Assembly: GCA_917880885.1 (NCBI GenBank)
Contig: OU862933.1
Coordinates: 5,317,452-5,381,451 of the forward strand
Source: Limnephilus marmoratus
Taxonomy: Eukaryota; Arthropoda; Insecta; Trichoptera; Limnephilidae
Direction of reading: 5' to 3'
Length of the DNA: 64,000 nt
Positions 1 through 12,500 of the stretch are shown here, one piece after another (within the stretch, counting starts at the first letter, position 1; the number at the start of each line of letters is the position of its first letter). Under the pieces are notes generated by a model. It had not been told where the DNA came from. It did no database searches and saw only the letters and a list, made by a program, of their open reading frames with translations. A program made the translations under genes and the position numbers.

Positions 1-488
1 AACAATTGAATGTTTTAAAATTTGTACTAATACTTTTATTTACTGGATTAACCTTTTGAGTATTCATTTTATGTCATCGCAATTGGAAAAAAGTATTTAT
101 TTTTAAGGAGAATAAATCGAGACAGAAGGGTCATTTTCACTTGATAAAAACCACAAGTTTCGATTGTTTCCAAGCCGCTGGTAAATTTTGATGTTTGTAA
201 TTTACAAGATGGCGGTCAGCGGCGAAGCGAGTGACATAGTATGTTGACAAATAATAAAAAGACTGAAATAAAATGTCCAATACTCCATCGACCCGTAAGT
301 ACGGGGCGCAAAAAATTAGACTTACCAGTAAGTATACCAAATAATAGACAATGGTGATCCGATATGTTTCAAATTTGACTAAATTTTGGTGTTCCTCACG
401 CTAAACCAATATGGCCTTATATTTTGGGACACCTAAATATTACACCCTCTCCTTATCAAAGTAACATAATTTGTTTATTTTATTTCAG

Positions 489-527
489 TATTGTGCGCTC
501 GGAATCTAGTTCGCAAAGATTTGTTTC
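489..527 (+). CDS. Smurf: Smurf exon (C2 domain, 39-nt microexon)
   Basis: A 39-nt exon between TTATTTCAG and GTAAGTTG, too short for ORF finding. It reads LCARNLVRKDLF and shares its last base with the next exon to make Arg. This matches the LCAKNLxKKDFFR stretch of the SMURF C2 domain. It enters with two bases of a split codon, so at least one coding exon lies upstream of base 1. Confidence 0.88.
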
Positions 528-3500
528 GTAAGTTGATTTTAAAATTTATATTGAACTTATTCTAAGCTGTCAAAAGAAGTCTGCTCTGTCGACGATTTTG
601 ACTTTTGACATGTTAAAAACTTTTGATTTCAACAAAATTATTACTGGTCCTTTTTTGTGTTCATAATTTTATTTCGTTTACAGGTTTACCAGACCCATTT
701 GCCAAAATTTCTGTAGATGGGAGCGGGCAGGTTCATTCGACTGAAACTGTCAAAGCATCCTTAGATCCGAAATGGAACTCGCATTACGATTTATATTTGG
801 GCAAAGGTGACGGCGTTACAATAAGGTAACCCTGATATTATTCCACTTACGCCTCATTATAGTTTTGAATGATTTGATAATTAATGTTTTATTTAATTTT
901 TATTCAGTGATGTCATCAATGACAACAAGTGTGTTAGTGAATGTGTTACTTCATTAACATGCTTCTCTTGATGTTTTACATTATTATGTATTCAAAACAT
1001 AAATGTCAACACATCACTGAACCGTTGCTTGATATTTTTTTTTGTGGAATGCAATACAAGTTTTAAAATGAATACACATATAATTTATTACATTTTATCA
1101 CAACAAATGAAGGAAAACAACTTATTGATTATTAGTCAGATCTATTCATCAAAAACCAACTTTTTCCTTTTTCTATAGTTTGAAAGTTAAGTAATATTGC
1201 ACAATGAAACTTCATATGTATATTAATAACATTATTTATATTCAAAAGATATACATTATCATTTTGTGTACACCATGATAACAAGTCAACTAGTTCCATC
1301 GCAAAGTTACCAAATCAAAGTTCCAAAATAATATTATAAATGTACAATAATATAAACAATAGTCAAGTAGTCCCAGAGAGAGGTTGTATGTACATCATTG
1401 ACGATCGTCTTATTTCTTCTCGCATTTCTATTTCTTGTATGAAAACAAAAAAGGCAAGATACTAGAACAATGACGTCACGTACAACCTCTTTGGGAATAG
1501 CATAGTTCCTAACCCTCAAAATGAGATCTTATGGCAACATGATATCGTCGCAAGAAAGCAATACTGCAGTAACCGCCACTACCTACGAAAAATACTTTAT
1601 GAACACCATTTCGCAGGGTTTTTTTTTCTGCGTCGATCTATCTGGGTCCCGTAACTCTATGACGATAAATAAGAACTGTACGACAAATTAATGTGGAAAA
1701 ATTAGCCGTTTTGTCAACAATACGTTTTTTAACTGATGTACACACCTCAAAATTCTCAAAAGTATTTTCGTAGGTAGTGGCGGTTACAGCAGTATTGCTT
1801 TCCTGCGAAGATATATTAAAATCCAATCCCTTCGAAAAAGAGGGGAATAAAAAATTATTAATTTTGAACTACATTTTGGAGGAAAATATCTAATATTATC
1901 AATGATTTTTTTAGCATATGGAATCATCGAAAAATCCACAAACGTCAAGGATCCGGCTTCCTGGGCTGCGTCAGAATTCAGGCGGCCACCGTTCAAAGAC
2001 TAAAAGACACAGGATGTAAGTAGTATCCAATATCCTTATCTGTGTCAAGCGCACTACTCCACTACTTCTCTTTCATTTATCAACTTCCTGACCGTATTGG
2101 GTACCTACCTAACTGTACTTTATTACTATTAACTGCTGGGGTTTTTTAGTGCGGCAATTTCACTATGATGTCATTTGAATAGGTCAGTTAGGTCAGTTTG
2201 AAGATTGGAAAGATAAAATGTATTGTTTGGGTTTTCCTAAAACAAAAAGGCTGATTTTATTTTCAATAAATTTCTATAACTTGACTACGCATTGCCAAAG
2301 ACCGATGTACTCATTTTTCACTCTAAAATTAAAATCAACCACAAATGATGTTGTCATTTTTCTAACTCAAAAAAGTACCTACATAGTAGGAAGTGTAAAA
2401 GTTAACTTATTTTTATATTTAACAAATTTAAAGTTTTTTTTAGGATCTTATGAACACCAGACTCGGCGCATGTCCGTATTATGGCAATTGAATTAAAATT
2501 ATTCTATATATCGGATTACACTGTAAAGTTTTTTTTAGGATCTTATGATCACCAGACTCGGCGCGTGTCCGTATTATGGCAATTGAATTAAAATTTTTGT
2601 ATATATCAGATTACACTGTAAAGTTTTTTTTAGGATCTTATGATCACCAGACTCGGCGCGTGTCCGTATTATGGCAATTGAATTAAAATTTTTGTATATA
2701 TCAGATTACACTGTAAAGTTTTTTTTAGGATCTTATGATCACCAGACTCGGCGCGTGTCCGTATTATGGCAATTAAATTAACATTATTGTATATATCAGA
2801 TTACACTGTAAAGTTTTTTCAAACTCGGTGCGTGTCCGTATTATGGCAATTGAATTAAAATTATTGTACATATCAGATTACACTGTAAAGTTTTTTCAAA
2901 CTCGGTGCGTGTCCGTATTATGGCAATTGAATTAAAATTATTGTACATATCAGATTACACTGTAAAGTTTTTTCAAACTCGGTGCGTGTCCGTATTATGG
3001 CAATTGAATTAAAATTATTGTACATATCAGATTACACTGTAAAGTTTTTTCAAACTCGGTGCGTGTCCGTATTATGGCAATTGAATTAAAATTATTGTAC
3101 ATATCAGATTACACTGTAAAGTTTTTTCAAACTCGGTGCGTGTCCGTATTATGGCAATTGAATTAAAATTATTGTACATATTAGATTACACTGTAAAGTT
3201 TTTTCAAACTCGGTGCGTGTCCGTATTATGGCAATTGAATTAAAATTATTGTATATATCAGATTACACTGTAAAGTTTTTTTTAGGATCTTATGATCACC
3301 AGACTCGGCGCGTGTCCGTATTATGGCAATTGAATTAAAATTATTGTATATACCAGATTAATTACACTGTAAAGGTTTTTACATTGTGAGAGAGACTGGT
3401 TGAGGGAGATCTTTTGACCTCTCCAGCCGAACTCTCTTGATCCATGACCTTGCACCGCAGTGGGAGTTAGAGGTGGGTAAGTTCTGCATTTTTCCGGAAG

Positions 3501-6500
3501 CCTCCGAGACTTGCTTCCTTTTAAAAGTACACGAGTTCTAGGAGCAGGTCCCGGGTCCGAGTTCTTAGGTGCGGACTGGGCACTGGGTATTGTTGCGGCG
3601 CACCGAAACGGGACGCACGGGTTCAAAGAACTCGGAACCAGGACCTACTCGTAGAACCCACACGAGAACTCAGAACCCCGGAGTCGGACAAGACCCGTAC
3701 GAGAACAAGGACCCGTCACCCGTGCAATGTAGGTACATTCAATGTATCTACACTGCACGGTCTTTTATTGAGAATTTAAATAAGTAAATTAATAAGCTGT
3801 AATGCTTTACTATAAACTATTATTTTATAATGCACGTCACCCGTTGATTAACGATACCAGATAAGACGCTCTAATTAAAAACTACTCCGTGCCTAGCCGA
3901 AGGGGTCACGCACGTGTGTGTCGATCAACGAACAGCGATCGAATGAACGATGAACGCCCAGCGCCCAGCTCGTGACGTGACTCAAGGGGAAGTGTCATAG
4001 TTGGCCGGCCGCGGGTAGCGGGGAGTGTCGGGAACTCACCGAGACCCGCGACTCATGAGTGGAATGGTGAGTGACGCCGGACCGTGGATCGCGGAGCAAG
4101 CCGGCGCGGCGGCCACGGGGTGAGTCAGGAATGTAGTAGTTCGCGGCGTTCGCGCGAGTCCGGGAGTGGGCGAAATGAATGGATTGTGTCGCGATTCACG
4201 TAGCTTGGAACAAGGCGCTTGGGTTTAAAGGAACCCGGGACTTGTATTCGAGTGCGGTTTTCGCGCTTCGGCGTTGAGTTGCTCGGACTGCCGGATTACC
4301 GCCGGATTTATTTGGATGCGGAGAGTACTGGGACTGGGCCGGGTTCTCTGGGAGTAGTCGATTTGAAAAAGGAGTGGGAGTAGGAACCGCTTCCCGCAAA
4401 GGAGCGGATCACATGAGCCCATTCCAGCTGAACTGACACATCGCTAGTGGGAGTGAGGATTCATACGTCTGTCACTCCTGGACACATTGACCCCCAGACC
4501 TGCCCCTCATACCTTTTCCTCTCCAAAACTTCCTCTCCTTCCTTTCCCTAAAAAAACCCCTGCCCAGCAGGAAATTGTTTTCATCAGGGTCTCCTGTGTC
4601 ACTTACGTAAAAAAAAAAACTTTTTCACTGCAATATATGTATTTACTACTAACGTCGGTTGTAGTCAGAAGTTATTTCATAAATAATGTCAAACCAAAAT
4701 TGTTTTCTATGAAAATAAGATATGCATCACATCATTTGGGCAAAGCTAGTTCTAGGAATAGAATTACATTGCTTGAAAATTCGGTACAACTCTTCATATC
4801 GTGGGGGCTGCCCTTTGTTTGACCCTAATTCTAAGAAAATATCCACAGTGTCAATATGTATGGGTAATGAATGATGAGCATAAGTAATCCTACAGTTGAT
4901 TCTATAAAGCATGCAGTAAAATAGATATAATATGCTCATTATAGCAGATTAAGCAGCTGATTCTATAAACTATCCAATACATTATGTGGCCGTTTCAGTT
5001 TCCTTTTATATAATATGTACATAGTAATGTATGTAATGGCCAAGTGATCTGCGACCCCAATGCTTTATTCCAAATCTTCCTCTTATAGCCCATTCACATG
5101 ATTCATTTATCGTTCATTTCGTGATTTCATTCCGCCTCTTTCCCTCAAAATGAACCGTGTGAACACGAAAGTGAATAGAGACAGTGCCGAATGAAGCATT
5201 CCAACAATGTTGGAATGCTTCCTTCGGCACTGTTCACTCGCAACCGGAATTAGTCGGCCGAAATGTTCTGGCGTGAGGACGTGTAGCCGGAGCGGCTTAA
5301 ACGTCAAAATGTTCCGTTTAGTTCGCTTTTCGAAATAACTCCTACACGTCTCTTAGAAATCGTTGTTTCTCCCTTACTATCATAGTGAAAAATATGATCT
5401 AAACGGTATTGGAAAGAGAAAATAATGCTCTATATATTTAATATAACAATTAACCACAAAAGAATACGAATGTACACTTCTATGGAACCAAAGTTTCTGA
5501 TCGAATTTAAAAAAAAAATTATGAAACATTGTGAATTTTTTATGAATTATTTTTATATGAAACGACATAAAAGTGAGGTGACAGAAACGTTTATAATTTA
5601 TTTGTCTAACAAAATAAGTGTGTGTTTTAATATTTTTTTGGTTACCAGTAATTTTAGTTAGAATAAAAGCAAGGAGAGGCATTTTTTTTAACTTTTCAAA
5701 GTTTACATTAAAAATTATTTTATTTAAAAAATTACGAGGTTATTTCTAATAATAAATTTTGAAGCATATTTCATCACCTTTCCAAAACAGTTTTTAGTTT
5801 TTGGATACGTTAATAAATATTCCATTTATATGGATTTTATTGTAAGCTGAGGCCTATTTTGGAATAAAAAAATTTTCATGGTAGGAAAATACTGGTAGAT
5901 ATCAGTTTTCAGGTTATTATTTGACCATATGTTCATTTTATGGTGCTGAAATTTATTTACTGTTTACAAGAATCGCCAATTTCTCGTAATTTAGTTTGAC
6001 GTTATCGGAAATGTCAATTGAAATCGTAAATATTCCCGAACTTAGCCGTCAGCGCCGGACGAATTCCAATGCGCGCCGCGACTACGCTCGACGACTTCGT
6101 AGCGAGAATGTCGAGTGAACTCTTCCTTCGAAGGAACCGTCTGAACACTCGGTGAAACGAGAATGGAACATTTCATCGAGTAAACCTTCATCCGAGTGAA
6201 CCTTGTGACTTCAGCATTACCATCTCCTTCCCCTCTCCATTTCATTCAGCATCACAACATCATCAAATTGGGGATGCCATATTACTAATAGCTTCGGGCA
6301 ATTGGGACTCTTGTGCAGTATTTACTTGAACCCTTTCAGACTGTGTGTATTTGTATGTATGTATCTAGAGCAGTGTTTCCCAACCCTTGGTCTGTGGACC
6401 ACAGGTGGTCCGTGAGATCTAAAATGTGGTCCATGAAACATTTATTCATTTACTACAAAAACTGAATCGAAAGATATCCAAAAGCTGCTTCGTAACTCTT

Positions 6501-9500
6501 TCGGTATTAATGATGGAGAGGTAGCTGAAGAAGAGCACGTTGAATTGCAAATTGATAGTGATTGCAAGGACGTGTTTAATTACGCGATTAACAGTTTATC
6601 ATTATTGTACGTTGTGGTCCCTGTGAGAACAAATAAATGTAATAGTGATCCCAGGTCAAAAAAAAAGGTTTGGAACCACTTATCTAGAGGGAATAAACAT
6701 TGATTCAGTTACCAACTTCTGGTATATATGGCTTGCGCGCTAATTTTGTTGTTGAATTTTATCTCGTAGTTCAGGCGGTAGCCATTTCAAAATTTTGAAA
6801 CATGATTTTTGCGATAAATCTCGAACAAATTTTTTTGACCTCTGAGACCTAATGTTTTCCAAATGAAAGTAGCAATAACTTTTAAACTGTTGAAATAAAA
6901 AATGATTTTTAATTTAGTGGCTGGCGACCCCCAGAAAACTCACCTTCCAAATGGGGTCCCAATACACAGATTGAGAACACAAACATGATTTATATGGATA
7001 TCTGTGTTTCTTCAGAGCTTCCTTTATTTTTTTAAATTTTTTTATTTTATTTTTTTTTTTTATTTCATATATTTTTTATTAGTAACAGATATTTGGGTTT
7101 TTTTTGGCTACCACACTAGGCTAAGCCCGTGTTGTGGTAGTCGTACATTTAATATTTTAACATTTCAAAAAATATTAAGAAATACTTAAAACTAAAGAGA
7201 AAAAAAAAAGATTTTATATTTATTATATTTTAGGTGTTCTTTACCTTGACACTGTGAAATTTGATAATCAATTTTGTTTGTTTTTATTTTCAGACCAATG
7301 TCTGGAGCTGTGCAAGGCCAGCGCGGGGGACACAGAGGCTGTTCGGGGGCAGATCATCGTATCCCTGCTGTCCCGGGACGGGGGCTCGGGAGGGCGCTCC
7401 CCCCTGGCGGTGGTGGGCCCTGCGGGGGACCTCAGGCCCCCCACCCTGCCATCGGGATGGGAGGAGAGGACCACTGGCAGCGGGAGGTAGTCTTAACTAT
7501 TATAATTGCTTTAATGAAAACAAAAAACTTTTTATTATCAAAATTTTGTGATAAAATTAATTATACATATAGTGTGTATACAAAGTTATTTGTTTTCATT
7601 AAATTGATAATGACGCCACAAAGTGTATTTGCGAAGTTTGAAGAAGTTATTATAATTGCAATTAGAAATTGTAACTTACTATTTGCTGAAGTATAAAGTC
7701 TGAAGCTATTGATGCTACTGATTGCTAGATATATGATTGAATCTGTATTTTAGTGAAATTATTTCTTCCCCACCATGTTCACACTAATCCTTAACCTCTT
7801 GTGTGCCGCCATTCCCGATAGCCTCAATAAAAAATATCATTTCTCTGAGCTATTCTTGGGAATCTGCATATGGCAGATTATGTGATATTTTTATAAATAT
7901 AAAAAGCACATTTTGTATGGACGATACAGTTTACAAAAAACTAATTTTGCAAAAAACAAATAAGTTATTACGAAAATAGAGTCAGTTGGCGGACAATGAA
8001 AATTTTGCATTGACACATGAAGAGTTAAAGGCTGTGCTGTTGTATTGAATTGTTGATTATGTGGCAGATAGCCCGGTTGGTATATACTCGCTTGGCACCA
8101 TCGGACAGATTGAGTTCGATACTTTATGTTTGAAGCTCTTCTTTAAAAAAAATTGTAATATTGTTGTTTGAGCTAGTCAACGTAAATCTAACTAAACATT
8201 TGAATCTAGCTAATAATTTTTTTTCTCTTTCAGGACATACTTTGTAAACCATGTGACCAGAACGACCCAGTGGAACCGTCCCACCAGACCGGCCGAAGAA
8301 ACTGAAACATCTCCGGTTACTCCTCGCCACTCCCGAAGTAGCTCCCAGGGGGCCCCCGCCCCTGCAGCCCCCGCCTCGCCCTCCCCCCCCGCAGCCCCTA
8401 TCCACCGCCGCAGCCACAGCAGTGCCAACCCCTCCTCAGATAACAGCCTGTCTTTAGCGGCCCCATCGGCAAATCCGCAATCGGATCTAAACATATCGCT
8501 CCCTTCTGAAGTTGCCGCAAATGGTACCAACAATCCCCCTCCACCAGTCAGTCAGAGCATCCACAAGCTGAATTCAATACAAAATTATCTCGAAAAGAAA
8601 ACTGCAACCGAAATGAACAAAGTCACCGCCGACAAAACTATCAAAGAACCAAATAACCGATTTTCAAATGGACACATTGCAGACGATACCACGCAAGTTC
8701 CGACTTCGAGCGCGAGCAGTTCCACTACGATAAGTCCTACAAGTCCGAAGAATTCTCTGCATTCCGAGATTATGAACGCAGTGCCGAAAGTGGCAAACAA
8801 TGCGAAGTCGCCGAGGAATTCGTTGATCATTCAGAATGGGCACAACGCTCCTGGTCCTCCCGCCGGAGCTATAGTGTCTACGCAGGCCGACAGGGTTCCC
8901 ACTGATGACGTGTGGAAGTTGAACAAGGTGAACAGTGGACCAGTCTCTCTGCCCAGTCCGCAGAGGCCAGAAACTCTGGTGGTCGATACGCAAAACACTC
9001 CCTCTCAACCTTCAAGGTATGTTATAGTCCAAAGATATTGAAATATAAGTAGGTGTGCTATCTGCTGTTTTTACTATGTGGGACTGCGCTTCCGGGTGTC
9101 GCCGATATTGTTTACCAATTAACAAATAAACTAAAAGAACAAATAATTAACGAATAAACCAAACGAACGTTAAACTAAATGAACGAATTCTTTCCTTATT
9201 CAAAATATATTGTTAACCAATATTAATGCACATTTTCAAAAAATCAACGAAATGAACAAATTATTTTTGTATGAAAACTACGCTAATTAGCGCGTAGTCC
9301 GGCGACAGTTGCGCGGACACCATAGCATATCTCCTTCTGTATTTGAATATCTTTGTTATAGTCAAACATTGAAACTCTCGAAAAAGGCAACAAAATAGGC
9401 CATTTTTTATTACAGTTTTCATAAGATCAAAAAACAAAATCTGTGGAAACATTATTTATAGGTTTTACATTGTATATTAATTGAAAAAAAATCTTTTTCA

Positions 9501-12500
9501 TAGACATAACATCAGGCGCATGCATTCCAAGTAGGCAGGAAGCCCCACCCACTTTTCCCTTTTTGCATTAAAATATCAAATAATATTAAACTTTACATAT
9601 GTACCGACAAATTTGTATGATTATACAGTAAAATCTGGATATAACGACCCTCAAGGGGTCGGCAATACTTTGTCGTACTAACCGCACGACGCACAAAATG
9701 GCCGGATAATTTAAGCTTGTTTTTACATGAGACATACCGAACTCCTTCGCGAGGGTTACATTTGATTCACTGGCTTCTAAATGGTGTAATATAGCACCTT
9801 TTTTTTAAAATTGAAGAACTCACTGTGTCGAGCTTTTACCCTAGTCACAACAGATGATAAACACTGACTGTGATTTACGCATGCTGTTAGCACACGGGGA
9901 ATAGGCGAGGCGCGGGGAGGCGAGGTATTGGTGCATAGGTTTTTTAAACAAAAAACTGCGCGTCGTTCTATCCGGACGAATTGTCATTGAAATAGGTCAA
10001 AATAGTATGCTTTAAGCAGTCGGTCACTTAAAATGGAGTCGTGCTAAACAGATATGTTTTTCTAGTACCTAACTATGAAATCTAACTACATACATTGTCG
10101 TCGCTAAAAATGGTAAGCCGTTATAAGTGTAGTCGTTATTTCCGAATTCTACTGTATATATTTTAAAATTATGTATACCTAATTAAAGATTATGATTATA
10201 TAAATTTTAATGCCTATATGACCACGCTGTATGCGCGCTGTACCTTTCCGGTGGGATTGTATGCCCGTAGATGTGCAGAAATAGACCGAGCCAAAAACGC
10301 TGCTTTATGGTGTAGTCTGACAGTTAATGCGAAAAAGGTAAAGTGGGGGGGGGGGGGGGGGGGGGGTTATGGTATCTTTCAAGAATCTAATTCTTCAATA
10401 TTTTCAATAATCAGCGAATATCAGGAAACTCAAATGAAACTTTCACAGAACTTGAATTTTATCTTTGAAATTTGATGAATTGCTCAAATTCTGTGAAATA
10501 TCCTGTCTAGTAATCGACATTAATTGGTAATTATGTAATGTTTTGTGTCACTTATCGTTATGTTTTGGATGACTGTAATATTGTCTGCTTTGGGAACTTA
10601 ACTTTCCACTAGTATAACCCAGTTAATCTAAACTTATCACTTACAAATCGCATTTACACACCGCATTCATTAAAGTGATAAAAATATAGTTTTTAAAATT
10701 TGTCGAGCAAATGTTTCTGATGTCATTCGCTTGGCCCGGTTCGTTCACTATTACATTGACTTATAGGGACAAAACAAAATACACAATGAACCTCTTGTCA
10801 CACAATTATGCTCTCAGGTTATTTCTTCAAGCTACTTTATGAACGTGTATGGCTTCTTTATACCAAGTAGGATTGATAAATTCATCTCCATAATACGTTA
10901 CGTGTGATTTTTGAGGCATCTTATTGGTTGATGAATGACAAAACTACATAATGGGTTTTGAGAACAAACTTTGTGATCGGTTTTAGGAACTTGCATTAAT
11001 ATTATCAAGGCTTTCTAAGCGAGGCGGTGGAATACGGAGAAGAGTTGTATTGTTAACATTAATTTACATGGCGTCATTGTTCATAGGCAGGCTACTTAGG
11101 GAATGTACCCATACTACGTGACCAACTGTTTGCAATTTTTAACTCCCCAAAAACCTAAGCAACCTGCCGCTCATTTGTACCAAGCGTGGTATTTTGAAGA
11201 CCCCCCCCTGAACAGGTCACGTAGTATGGGTACGTTCCCTTAGGTAAGGCACATCTAGCCATTATTGATCGAAGATTATAACCCATATTTTATTGCGTAA
11301 TAAGGAACTCCAATGGAAAATATTATGGCTTTAAAAAAATATGTTCATGTAGGCAATTAAACGCTGATTCTGAATATATAAGTTTTATTTAATAATATTG
11401 AATGCAGAGTTTTTAAAAAATTATTAAAAAGTTCATTTTTAATCGGGTCGTAGAAACACGCCATCAAGTTGGTACTATTAAAATGTTTAGTGGTGAATTC
11501 ACTGATCACCGTGAAGTCATTGTATGGGAATGTAGGTATGACACAAGCCATCGTATTAACAATGTTTCATCTTATTAGTTTACATATTTACATACTGTTT
11601 AAGAGATTTAGTTGTTGTGTTTATTGAAACATTATTTAGGCCTAAATAATTCAGTTTCAAAAATAAAGGTATCTCTTATTAGTTTATCTCTATTGTTGAA
11701 AATATTCAAAAACTACTGCACAAAAAAAATAGTATTGCTACTCTAGGGAGAATAATACTTAAGGGAACGTACCCATACTACGTGACACGCTTAGGGAGGG
11801 GGGGGGGGTTAAAAATTGCAAAAAGTTGGTCACGTAGTATGGGTACGTTCCCTGAGAACTCCGAATTTCAAAATGGCGCCAGTTGAATAGCTGATTGCCT
11901 GATCTTATAGTGGGATACTTTCTTCCATATAACTGTCATACAAAATGACCTGTTGAAAATTAGAATAACTTTTCGGGATTGATGACTTCACACGATTCAC
12001 TACACATATGGTGGTTTTCGGGGATCTTGAAAAATTAAAACTTTGACAATTATTTTAACTATTAAAACTAAATCTAAAAAAAAAAAAAATATGCAGTTAT
12101 TTAAGTTGGAAGGTCCATTATTCATTAAAAAAAAATTTAAAAAAATGAACTGGAGTTCTCTATTGCACGAAGGGATTTATTGCCAGTTCAGGTGGAAATT
12201 TCTCCAAACAAAACCAGATTCATAGTACATAGAATTAAAAAAATAATTTTGCAAATTTAGTACGGTTTTGATGTTATGAACGCGAATAAAAACTGATATG
12301 ATTTTAGATTTTCACCGCCAAAAGTGTTTTGGTTATTTATTTTTGGGGTGTTATGCAAATAAAAACTGATCTAATAATTTTAATAATAAAAAACATTATA
12401 TATTATAATCTACATTACATTGAATCATTCACAGTCATAATTATTTTGCAAAATTGTTATGGTTATTTATGTTTTGTAGCATAAATATTTAACTTTTATT

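Noticed and set aside
623..829. Methionine at 623 as the Smurf start codon
   Set aside because: The frame from 623 to 683 is intronic; the preceding 39-nt exon at 489-527 supplies the conserved C2 residues through a valid acceptor at 683.
2427..3380. CRISPR-like array of evenly spaced repeats
   Set aside because: Units are contiguous and near-identical along their whole length, without unique spacers, inside an animal intron. It is a minisatellite.
3468..4446. CpG island/promoter or GC-rich gene inside Smurf intron 3
   Set aside because: The GC-rich block is bounded exactly by hAT termini and an 8-bp target duplication, and its ORFs carry no domain.
8253..9041. A separate 262-codon gene on the + strand
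   Set aside because: It is the Smurf exon 8234-9016 read from a chance Met-like codon, running past the donor into the intron.
10345..10366. G-run as a regulatory quadruplex
   Set aside because: A simple homopolymer in the middle of an intron, similar to runs at 36460 and 46624. No evidence of function, and its length is unreliable.
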